Source: Propionibacterium sp. (GTDB lineage Bacteria > Actinomycetota > Actinomycetes > Propionibacteriales > Propionibacteriaceae). Taken from it: 17,887 nt of DNA. Under the pieces are notes generated by a model that had not been told where the DNA came from, did not search any database, and was given only the letters and a program-made list of their open reading frames with translations. Shown here one piece after another: positions 12,033-17,887 of this stretch (within the stretch, counting starts at the first letter, position 1; the number at the start of each line of letters is the position of its first letter). Made by a program: the position numbers and the translations under genes. The stretch spans positions 1 through 17,887 of the forward strand of contig JALHFX010000042.1 of assembly GCA_022837595.1 (NCBI GenBank), in the 5' to 3' direction.

Positions 12033-12072
12033 GCGCATCGAACTCCCTCAGCATCACGGCTAGAACTCGAAA

Positions 12073-12696
12073 ATGATCAAGAAATTCCTCGTAGTTGCGC
12101 TTGCCGCAACCATTGCGTCCGGATGCGCCAAGAAGGAGGACGTTCCCAGCGACAAGCTATCAGCTGACGTCATCCGTCCAATCGCGGAAAGCTCTCTTCT
12201 TCCGGGCACGACGATGACCGACTACAAGCGGGAAAACGGCTGGGTTGATACGCAGTCGCCCAATAAATACGTGGTTCGCTACAACTACAACATCACGCTG
12301 ACCAAACCGCTTCCCGAAGCGGTACTTGAACTCGCGCAACAGTACATGGCGGAGCTTGAGGAGACCCAGCGGAACCCCGGCCTGATGGGCATCAACAACA
12401 TGCAAACGGTGATGGCCATCACCGCCGGAGGCAGCCAGTGGATGGCTGCCCAGGGTGATGCTTTCATCCAACGTCGCGATGCCTTTCTCACGAAATGTGC
12501 TCCGTGCGTGTCGTTCTGGAACGGACACGAGGGGGCTGAAGACGATAAGAAGTATCCCCGCTTCGCCTACGCGCTCGCATGGGCCCAGTACGACGAGTTG
12601 GGCTTCAAGGACACCTCCGCTGTCGGCGAAGGGGTGCCGCGACAGGCGTGGGCGTCGTTCATGAAGACCGAGAACGGTTGGGCGGCAGCTCAGTAA
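12073..12696 (+). CDS. Putative lipoprotein of unknown function
   Basis: 207 residues. The N-terminus MIKKFLVVALAATIASGC is a lipoprotein signal with the lipid-bearing Cys at 18, followed by KKED. The mature part has a beta-strand region (KYVVRYNYNITLTKPLPEAV), then helices with EETQRNPGLMGINNMQTVMA, and a CAPC motif at 142-145 near FWNGHEG, which may form a disulfide or bind a metal. Lys-Lys after the Cys gives no inner-membrane avoidance signal, so outer-membrane anchoring is likely but not certain. A weak ribosome site precedes the ATG. Family not recognised. Confidence 0.75.
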   Translation: MIKKFLVVALAATIASGCAKKEDVPSDKLSADVIRPIAESSLLPGTTMTDYKRENGWVDTQSPNKYVVRYNYNITLTKPLPEAVLELAQQYMAELEETQRNPGLMGINNMQTVMAITAGGSQWMAAQGDAFIQRRDAFLTKCAPCVSFWNGHEGAEDDKKYPRFAYALAWAQYDELGFKDTSAVGEGVPRQAWASFMKTENGWAAAQ

Positions 12697-12714
12697 GACA
12701 GCGCCTGCATTACC

Positions 12715-12957
12715 ATGCCGCTTCACCTCATCACCGACCTTCGCCCCGGCGAGCCCGACATCCTCACTCCGGTTCGACACGAGACTCTGGTCGTGCGGAT
12801 CAAGGGCAATGCCGCCACGCAGGTGCGCATCCCGTCGCCCCCTGGCGGCTGGACGCATGAGGGCCTGATGGAGATCGCCGGCGGCGTGCAGTTACCCGTT
12901 GAAGAGCCGCTGGACGCGTACCTGGGTGATGTCTGGATCGGCAGTACCGAGGTCTGA
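12715..12957 (+). CDS. Hypothetical protein (80 aa), upstream of udg
   Basis: MPLHLITDLRPGEPDILTPV... to GDVWIGSTEV is a small acidic protein with a likely all-beta fold and no signal or membrane part. It lies 18 bases after the lipoprotein gene and 19 before the uracil-DNA glycosylase, so the genes are probably co-transcribed. No clear ribosome site and no known motif. Confidence 0.55.
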   Translation: MPLHLITDLRPGEPDILTPVRHETLVVRIKGNAATQVRIPSPPGGWTHEGLMEIAGGVQLPVEEPLDAYLGDVWIGSTEV

Positions 12958-12958
12958 G

Positions 12959-12972
12959 CGTTTCCGGAAACG
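12959..12972. promoter_or_regulatory. 14-bp perfect palindrome just before the udg start
   Basis: CGTTTCCGGAAACG is self-complementary and ends four bases before the ATG at 12977, in the 19-bp gap between the 80-aa ORF and the glycosylase gene. It may be an operator for a dimeric regulator, or a short RNA hairpin limiting udg translation, because the only GGA-like ribosome site lies in its right half. Confidence 0.4.
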
Positions 12973-12976
12973 TCGC

Positions 12977-13666
12977 ATGTCCCAGCAAACCCTTTTCCCC
13001 ATCGACGATACCCCTCTCGGCTCGCCGTCCTGCCACGACTGCAAGCTCTGTCAAGTCAGGACCAAGATCGTCTTCCCGACGCACCCCGCCGCGAGCGGCA
13101 TTCTCGCGATCGGAGAGGCACCAGGGGCCGAGGAGGACGTCACCGGGGAGGGGTTCATCGGGAAGGCCGGCAAGAAGCTCGACAGCCTCATGGCGGCGCA
13201 TGGCATCGCCCGTAGCCAGTACGGACGCGCAAACGTCGTTCGGTGCCGGCCGCCCGGTAATCGCAAGCCCGACACCGAGGAGAAGGAGGCCTGCTTGCCC
13301 AAGCTCGCGGCGGCGATCCTCAAGTTCGAGCCGAGGGTTCTGCTGCTCGTGGGCGGGACGGCCGTCGAAGCCTTCCTTGGCAAGGGGCTTGTGTTCGATC
13401 ACGTCATGCAATCTCGACGCTCGCCTGTTTGCGACCTGGGCAAAGCGCACAAGGCGCTCCGGAACGGGTTGCGCCCACTGCTCAACCGCCAGGAAGGGCT
13501 TCTGTGCGTACCGATGCCACACACATCCGGTCTCGCCTGGAATCGCTACGCCAAAGATGGAAGTCGCTGGTCCGAGATTGGCGCTGAACAGGTGGCGCTG
13601 GCTGTGCACCAAGCCAAAATCGCTTACGATATCAATCGAACGAGTAGAGGGGAGAAACTACTTTGA
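12977..13666 (+). CDS. Family 4 uracil-DNA glycosylase ([4Fe-4S] type)
   Basis: 229 residues from ATG at 12977; the frame opens earlier, but that would overlap the previous gene. Motif 1 GEAPGAEED is at 46-54, followed by GFIGKAGKKLD. VVRCRPPGNRKPDTEEKEAC follows at 87-106, and the C-terminal motif MPHTSGLAWNR stands in the place of the family's HPxA motif. Cys 19, 22 or 25 with Cys 90 and 106 match the iron-sulfur ligands of family 4 enzymes. The enzyme removes uracil from DNA and starts base-excision repair. Some phage and plasmid relatives instead inhibit or act in defence, so a special role is possible. The next gene starts inside its stop. Confidence 0.9.
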   Translation: MSQQTLFPIDDTPLGSPSCHDCKLCQVRTKIVFPTHPAASGILAIGEAPGAEEDVTGEGFIGKAGKKLDSLMAAHGIARSQYGRANVVRCRPPGNRKPDTEEKEACLPKLAAAILKFEPRVLLLVGGTAVEAFLGKGLVFDHVMQSRRSPVCDLGKAHKALRNGLRPLLNRQEGLLCVPMPHTSGLAWNRYAKDGSRWSEIGAEQVALAVHQAKIAYDINRTSRGEKLL

Positions 13667-13905
13667 TCGAACGAAGTTACTACGTTTCCTATCGCTATCA
13701 GAAACAGGACGGCTCATTCTCATCCGGTTTCAGAATCTTCCAAACAACGGACGATCTTGATACCGAGCAAGGCTTTTTAAGAGCGCTAGTCATGTTGGCA
13801 GAGCAGCATTGTAAAGGGAATGTTCCGCTGATAACGTTCCTGAAAGAGCTCCACGAGCCTTATGGCTCGGAAGAGGATTTCGCTAATCTTCAGTCGAAAT
13901 GCTGA
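13663..13905 (+). CDS. Hypothetical protein (80 aa) with TTG start
   Basis: The TTG at 13663 overlaps the stop of the glycosylase gene and has a strong ribosome site (GAGGGGAG at 13647-13654, 8-nt spacing). The protein IERSYYVSYRYQKQDGSFSS... continues with FRIFQTTDDLDTEQGF and a helical C-terminus. It is clearly less GC-rich than its neighbours, which suggests separate origin. No known motif. Its end overlaps the convergent umuC by 23 bases. Confidence 0.6.
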   Translation: MIERSYYVSYRYQKQDGSFSSGFRIFQTTDDLDTEQGFLRALVMLAEQHCKGNVPLITFLKELHEPYGSEEDFANLQSKC

Positions 13906-15187
13906 GCCGGACCTCGCCTGACACGCCGGGGATCTCGTCCCAGTTCGTCGTATAGGCGGGAGACAGGCGCTCTCGCCGCATCTTCCAGCCCGAGGCCTCA
14001 CCGGCGGCCGCAAGGGGACGCAGCGTGCCCCGGCCCCATTTGCGGTTGATCGCATCCATTGCCGCCATCAAGGCCGCAGAGCGCGCCATCTCTACGTCGG
14101 ACCCGAAGAGACTGGCTTGCCGCCCCGCAACCGGTGTGATCTCGCTGAGCATGATCCCGGCCTTCTTGTACGCATAGCCCGGCCTGAACACCCCTTCGAG
14201 CACCGCGAGTGCGGCGCCCAGCAGGGTGCGCGTGTCTGCCGTGGGTTCGGCTAGGGGTGACGTCACCGTTCGCTGGTACTGCGGCTCCTCCGGCTTGAAC
14301 ACGTTGGTGCGAATCATCACCGTTACCGCACCCGCCTCGCACTCCTGGGCGCGCAGCTTCTCGGCCGCTCGCCCCACGTGGTTCGCGATCGCTTCCCGAA
14401 GCTCCTCGATCTCGAACACCGGATTACCGAATGACCTCGACGCCATGATCTGCTGCTTAGGCGGCGCCACCTCCTCAAGCGCGAGACACGGCTCGCCGCG
14501 CAGCTCGCGCACGGTGCGTTCGAGCACGACGGAGAACTGAGCACGGATCTTGTCAGGATCGGACTGGCGAAGATCCTGCACAGAACGCACCCCTATGCGC
14601 GAGAGCCGCTCCTCGATGCGCCGCCCCACGCCCCACACTTCACCGACCTCGATCTCCGCGCACAGCGTGTCGAGCTCCTTGCCAGAGAGACGGGTGAGGT
14701 CGCACACGCCGGCGTAGCCCGAGCGCTTCTTGGCAACGTGGTTGGCGAGCTTGGCCAGCGTCTTGGTCGGCGCGATCCCGACGCACACCGGCAAGCCGAG
14801 CCACTGGAGGACGCGGGCGCGGATTTGCTGTCCGTAATGGACAAGGTCGAGCCCCGCGAAGCCGGTCAGATCCAGAAAGGACTCGTCGATGCTGTAGACC
14901 TCGAGATTCGGAGTGAAGGCGGAAAGCACCTCGACGACACGGTTCGAGAGATCCGCGTAGAGGGCATAGTTGGACGAGAGCGCGACGATGCCGTGCTGCT
15001 GGGTCATCTCGCGCAGCTTGAACCAGGGCGCCCCCATCGGCACGCCGATCGCCTTTGCCTCCTTGGAGCGGGCAACCACGCAGCCGTCGTTGTTCGAGAG
15101 AACCACGAGCGGGCGATCGCGCAGACGCGGATCGAACAACGCCTCGCAGGATGCGTAGAAGTTGTTGCAGTCGACGAGCGCGAACAT
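13883..15187 (-). CDS. umuC: UmuC-type Y-family DNA polymerase (Pol V catalytic subunit)
   Basis: 434 residues from ATG at 15187, which follows the umuD stop by two bases; a longer open frame to 15376 lies inside umuD and is not real. Motifs include MFALVDCNNFYASCE with catalytic Asp 6, VVLSNNDGCVVARS, and YSIDESFLDLTG with Asp 101 and Glu 102, then VCVGIAPTKTLAKLANHVAKK of the palm, the HhH region (WGVGRRIEERLSRIGV) and the little finger. All metal ligands are kept, so it should be an active translesion polymerase. Length is close to the E. coli protein (422). UmuDC operons are common on plasmids and mobile elements. Confidence 0.96.
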   Translation of the reverse strand: MFALVDCNNFYASCEALFDPRLRDRPLVVLSNNDGCVVARSKEAKAIGVPMGAPWFKLREMTQQHGIVALSSNYALYADLSNRVVEVLSAFTPNLEVYSIDESFLDLTGFAGLDLVHYGQQIRARVLQWLGLPVCVGIAPTKTLAKLANHVAKKRSGYAGVCDLTRLSGKELDTLCAEIEVGEVWGVGRRIEERLSRIGVRSVQDLRQSDPDKIRAQFSVVLERTVRELRGEPCLALEEVAPPKQQIMASRSFGNPVFEIEELREAIANHVGRAAEKLRAQECEAGAVTVMIRTNVFKPEEPQYQRTVTSPLAEPTADTRTLLGAALAVLEGVFRPGYAYKKAGIMLSEITPVAGRQASLFGSDVEMARSAALMAAMDAINRKWGRGTLRPLAAAGEASGWKMRRERLSPAYTTNWDEIPGVSGEVRLSISTED

Positions 15188-15189
15188 GC

Positions 15190-15639
15190 TCAACCCGGAA
15201 TGCGCTTGGCGAGGCCGATCACCACGCCCCAGATCTCCATCTCGGCGCCTTCCGTGAGCACCAAAGGCGGGTAGGCCTTGTTCTCCGCGAGGAGTGCCAC
15301 ACGGCCGCCGCGCCTGTAGAACCGCTTGACCAGGCGCTCGCCATTCACGAACGCGACGACGATGTGCCCGTGGCACGCCTCGATGCTGCGGTCGACGACC
15401 AGGATGTCCCCGTCGAAGATCTGGGCGTCCTGCATCGAGTCCCCGCGCACCTGGAAGAAGAAGGTCGAGACGGGGTTACGGACAAGGTACTGGTTGAGGT
15501 CCAGCCGCTTGTCCGCATAGTCCTCTGCAGGGGAGGGGAAACCGGCGGAAACAGGAGTCAGCCCAAGCGGCAGGAGCACACAAGGGGGGTTCTCGACAGC
15601 ACGTAGCGGGGCATCAAGGTGATCCGGGGCGGGCAGCAT
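15190..15639 (-). CDS. umuD: UmuD-type Pol V accessory protein, self-cleaving
   Basis: 149 residues from ATG at 15639. A GTG at 15687 in the same frame is rejected because it would place the SOS box inside the gene. The cleavage site AG-FPSPAEDY lies near residue 32-33. The Ser of GDSM is at 68 and the Lys of RLVKRFYRR at 105, which together form the catalytic dyad. RecA-stimulated self-cleavage removes the N-terminus and activates the polymerase formed with UmuC. The length fits E. coli UmuD (139). It is the first gene of a two-gene operon. Confidence 0.95.
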   Translation of the reverse strand: MLPAPDHLDAPLRAVENPPCVLLPLGLTPVSAGFPSPAEDYADKRLDLNQYLVRNPVSTFFFQVRGDSMQDAQIFDGDILVVDRSIEACHGHIVVAFVNGERLVKRFYRRGGRVALLAENKAYPPLVLTEGAEMEIWGVVIGLAKRIPG

Positions 15640-15664
15640 GGGAGGCGGCCAAGCTAAAAAGGGG

Positions 15665-15680
15665 CTGTATCTTCGTACAG
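15665..15680. promoter_or_regulatory. LexA-binding SOS box between umuD and the CoiA-HAD gene
   Basis: CTGTATCTTCGTACAG matches the CTGT-N8-ACAG consensus of E. coli-type LexA boxes exactly in both arms. It is 25 bp upstream of the umuD ATG (minus) and 47 bp upstream of the ATG of the divergent gene (plus), so it could control both. No second box is seen nearby. Confidence 0.85.
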
Positions 15681-15727
15681 TTTCCACAAGAGCTCAACCA
15701 GGTGCGCGGCGCGATACACTTAGACGC

Positions 15728-17197
15728 ATGGCATCGCCCGACCACCGGATTCCGTTCGCTCTGGACAAGCACGGCAACATCGCATCGATCGAAGAGGTTG
15801 AAAACGGTGCTGCCTGCGCCTGCACCTGCCCGTCGTGCAGCGCACCGCTGATCGCGCGGCAGAGCAAGACGGGCAAGACGGTCTGGCATTTCGCGCACGC
15901 CAAGGGCTATGGCTGCAGCGAGGCGTTCGAGTCGTCGCTGCACCTGGGGGTAAAGCGCATCATCGAGGATGCCGGCTGGCTGGAGCTGCCCGAGTGCAAC
16001 GTGCTCCGATACCCGGACGAGTTCGTCGAGGCGCTGCGCACCTCTGCCGAGGTGTGCCACCCGCCCTACAGCTACCGCACGCACGAACTGAACCCAGTGA
16101 GAAGGCGCGGCCCGGGCGAGGCTTTCGCGCCGGCGCGCAGGGTGGAGTTCGAATCGGTGCAACTCGAGAAGCGCGAAGGGAACATCCGCCCCGACATCGT
16201 CGCCACCGTCGCCGGCAAGACACTCTACGTCGAAGTCGCGGTCCACAACCCAGTCGATCGGGACAAGCTCGCGAAGATACGCGCCCGCGGCAACGCCACC
16301 ATCGAGATCAGCATCGATCCGAAAAGGAGCACGTGGACGCCCGACGAGTTACGGACCTTCGTGCTCGAGAACGCCCGCTCGAAGGCATGGCTTTTCAACC
16401 CTCGCCTGGAGGAGAAAGCAGACCAGGACTACGAAGCCAAGGCCGAGCTTCGGAAGCGGATTGCCAACGATGAGGCCGAGGCGCGGCGTCGCCACGAGGC
16501 GTACCTGGAGAAGATCGACGATCAGCGCAGACGGGAGAGAGAGAAGAAGATGGCAGCGCAGCGCGAATTGGCCGTCGCGCGTGCAGCCAAGCTCGAAGAG
16601 ATCCGTCGCAACGCTGGCACCTTGACCCGTACGGACGGCGCAGGGACCGAAGATCGCAATGGGCTGGGGTTGCCATCGTGGATGTCCGAGAGCCCGGAGG
16701 TCAGCTTTCAGAGAGCGAACGCCTATCGCATCCTGAGTAAGGAAACGCCTTCGCCAACCCACCCCGTACTGGCCCCCGTGCTATTCCTGGACCTCGATGG
16801 GCTGCTGCGGCCGCAGCAAGAAGGGTTCGATGAGCGAGTGCAAAGGCTGGCTGCCGTGCTGGCAGGGCGCCTTTGCAGCGTCATCGTGACTTCCGAGATT
16901 CGCCGCAAGTGCAACGCCCATCAGGTCGCCGGCATGCTCAAGGAATTGGGAGGCCGGCACATCGGCTTCACCCCCACACTGGAGGGCGGTGGCCCTCAGC
17001 AATGCGTTGCCGAGATCAACGCCTGGATGATGCGGAACCTCATGCCGACATCAAAGATCGTGGTCGCGCACAGCACGGTGCAACCATTCCCCGCAGCGTG
17101 GGACGTTCTCATCGGCCAATCCGAGTGTGGGTTCTCCGACGCTGATGGCTTTCGCCTCATGGACCTCATGGCGAACAAGCGAACATGGGGGCATTAG
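15728..17197 (+). CDS. CoiA-like nuclease domain fused to a HAD domain
   Basis: 489 residues from ATG at 15728; a longer form from 15638 would cross the SOS box. Residues 28-63 hold a zinc-finger-like part (CACTCPSCSAPLIARQ, then WHFAHAKGYGC) of competence protein CoiA-type nucleases. At 153-183 (RPDIVATVAGKTLYVEVAV ... VDRDKLAKIRARG) lies a PD-(D/E)XK-like core with Asp 156 and Glu 169. Residues about 228-295 form a charged coiled coil. From about 350 there is a HAD-like domain with VLFLDLDGLL (Asp 355, 357), VIVTSEIR and a C-terminal WDVLIGQSECGFSDADG. It resembles HAD domains of Swiss-army-knife RNA repair proteins, but the late acidic pair (usually LDD) reads VVAHS, so phosphatase activity may be lost. 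Likely a nucleic-acid processing protein; substrate unknown. Confidence 0.8.
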   Translation: MASPDHRIPFALDKHGNIASIEEVENGAACACTCPSCSAPLIARQSKTGKTVWHFAHAKGYGCSEAFESSLHLGVKRIIEDAGWLELPECNVLRYPDEFVEALRTSAEVCHPPYSYRTHELNPVRRRGPGEAFAPARRVEFESVQLEKREGNIRPDIVATVAGKTLYVEVAVHNPVDRDKLAKIRARGNATIEISIDPKRSTWTPDELRTFVLENARSKAWLFNPRLEEKADQDYEAKAELRKRIANDEAEARRRHEAYLEKIDDQRRREREKKMAAQRELAVARAAKLEEIRRNAGTLTRTDGAGTEDRNGLGLPSWMSESPEVSFQRANAYRILSKETPSPTHPVLAPVLFLDLDGLLRPQQEGFDERVQRLAAVLAGRLCSVIVTSEIRRKCNAHQVAGMLKELGGRHIGFTPTLEGGGPQQCVAEINAWMMRNLMPTSKIVVAHSTVQPFPAAWDVLIGQSECGFSDADGFRLMDLMANKRTWGH

Positions 17198-17221
17198 ACC
17201 GATGCGGCCAGCATGCGAAGA

Positions 17222-17250
17222 AACGGGCGCCCCGAGAGGCGCCCGTTGTT
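17222..17250. terminator. Bidirectional terminator between convergent genes
   Basis: AACGGGCGCC (17222-17231) pairs perfectly with GGCGCCCGTT (17238-17247) around a 6-base loop. T-rich tails follow on both strands (TGTTGTCTT to the right, TCTTC to the left). It lies between the stop of the CoiA-HAD gene and the end of the minus-strand gene at 17254. Confidence 0.75.
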
Positions 17251-17253
17251 GTC

Positions 17254-17793
17254 TTAGCCTGCCGCCTTGCCCAGGATCAGGCTTCTTTGGCGTGTTCCTT
17301 GCGCCCCCCACTGGCCGGTGACTTGGTTGGGATTCTTGGGGTCGAGCTTCAGTTCGTAGACCAGCCCCACGACGACCTCGCGCGCATCACCTTCGGGCGT
17401 CCCGACGAGCGACTTCTCCTGCAGGTTGAGCACGAGCAATCCCTCCGGATTGGTGCTGAGGGTGCCTTCGACGACCTTAGTGGCACGCCACTTGAGGGCC
17501 TTGTGGTTACCCTTCATGGCCGTCCATTCGATCGTGCCACTCACCTTGGCGTCCCCGTCCTGCTTGAGGTTGGTCCGAAGCAGATATTCCGGGATACCGG
17601 CGGTGCGCCCGGACAGGGACTCGAATGCGAGCGCTGTGAACGCCTTGTTCTGATTCTCGGCCCACGCCTTGCGTCGCTCCTCTCGCATTGCCTCCTCAGC
17701 TGCACGTGCCGCTGCAGCCTGTTCGGCGCGTTCCTTCTCGGCAAGGCGCTGCGCTTCGAACTTCTCCCGGATCTTAGTGATCCAGACCTTAGG
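17254..17793 (-). pseudogene. Coiled-coil protein gene, 5' end removed by an IS481-type element
   Basis: The minus-strand frame is open from the stop at 17254 up past the ATG at 17688 to near 17796. The upstream part continues as coding coiled coil (WITKIREKFEAQRLAEKERA...) with no start codon before it runs into the IS edge at about 17794. The C-terminal part (AKVSGTIEWTAMKGNHKALK..., LLVLNLQEKSLVGTPEGD, VVGLVYELKLDPKNP) is a beta-rich domain. The missing N-terminus would probably hold a signal peptide or membrane segment, but this cannot be seen. A shortened protein from the ATG at 17688 (144 aa) could still be made. I do not recognise the family. Confidence 0.65.
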
Positions 17794-17887
17794 TGTTTAG
17801 TCCCACGGTGTGCTGGTGTAATTTATAGCCAGCTACGGAGGGAAGATCTATGGGACAGGTACTTCACGGATGCGCCCGCACAACAGA
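17794..17887 (+). mobile_element. IS481-family insertion sequence, left end (cut by window edge)
   Basis: The element seems to begin with TGTTTAGTCCCACGG at 17794, starting in TGT as many IS481 ends do, directly after the interrupted coiled-coil gene. The transposase gene starts 56 bases in. The right end lies outside, so the inverted repeat and target duplication cannot be checked. Confidence 0.6.
17850..17887 (+). CDS. IS481-type transposase, first residues only
   Basis: ATG at 17850 follows GGAGGGAAG. The twelve visible residues MGQVLHGCARTT match the start of many IS481-like transposases (MGQVLHGSARTTEAVRRAIQ-type). These carry an HTH followed by a DDE integrase core, both outside the window. 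Confidence 0.65.
   Translation, partial: MGQVLHGCARTT

Noticed and set aside
11424..12038. A 204-residue minus-strand ORF containing GGIRTPDVLLPKQARYRTALHT.
   Set aside because: This is the well-known false protein read across the antisense strand of a tRNA-Pro gene. It also covers the secreted-protein gene; no ribosome site.
12800..13612. A 270-residue minus-strand ORF opposite the glycosylase gene.
   Set aside because: Complementary frame of a clear family 4 UDG; composition is not protein-like.
15190..15687. A longer umuD starting with GTG at 15687.
   Set aside because: It would put the LexA box inside the coding region; the ATG at 15639 gives a normal UmuD length.
11533..16160. TTCGAATCGGTG at the tRNA 5' edge recurs near 16147, considered as an att duplication.
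   Set aside because: Only 12 bases, in the coding part of the CoiA-HAD gene, and matches the tRNA 5' rather than the 3' end used for integration.
1..17887. CRISPR arrays or rRNA genes.
   Set aside because: No regularly spaced direct repeats of 25-40 bases and no rRNA-like conserved segments were seen on reading both strands.

Overview
The window looks like the backbone of a large plasmid or an integrative element from a GC-rich proteobacterium, most likely a betaproteobacterium. That placement is an inference from codon use, a CTGT-N8-ACAG type SOS box, the UmuDC and ParAB types and the tRNA sequence; no housekeeping marker fixes it. Both window edges lie in transposable elements: a TnpB-type gene on the left and the start of an IS481-type element on the right.

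Layout. 1-477: TnpB gene (minus, cut by the edge) with a tiny coupled ORF. 703-2951: a rightward operon with a winged-HTH regulator, a coiled-coil membrane protein carrying a CXXCH motif, and a DUF1173 protein. 2964-5056: a leftward pair, an H-NS-like protein translationally coupled to a large protein with a sigma-70 region 4-like HTH. 5146-5869: a rightward pair of unknown genes behind a 10-bp inverted repeat. 5888-9790: the replication and partition core (minus): wHTH replication-initiator-like gene, parB and parA, with palindromic parS candidates downstream of parB, a likely parA operator and two exact DnaA boxes. Between rep and parB there is a candidate plus-strand antisense RNA with a promoter, a strong terminator and two hairpins sharing the loop TTGGCG.

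10184-13905: accessory genes reading right: a small (p)ppGpp hydrolase-like HD protein, short unknown ORFs, tRNA-Pro(UGG), a secreted small protein broken by one amber codon, a lipoprotein, an 80-aa unknown, a family 4 Fe-S uracil-DNA glycosylase and another 80-aa unknown. 13883-15639: umuDC on the minus strand. An SOS box at 15665-15680 lies between umuD and a divergent gene for a CoiA-like nuclease fused through a coiled coil to a HAD domain. 17254-17793: the remains of a coiled-coil protein gene whose 5' end was removed by the IS481-type element.

How it fits together. ParAB/parS and Rep would give replication and stability, with rep probably under antisense RNA and/or palindrome control. 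H-NS-like, sigma-like and wHTH proteins are candidate regulators. The UDG, UmuDC and CoiA-HAD genes form a DNA-damage or DNA-processing block, at least partly under LexA. The most original signals are the rep antisense-RNA candidate, the CoiA-HAD fusion next to an SOS box, the sigma-like protein coupled to H-NS, and the amber-split secreted protein.
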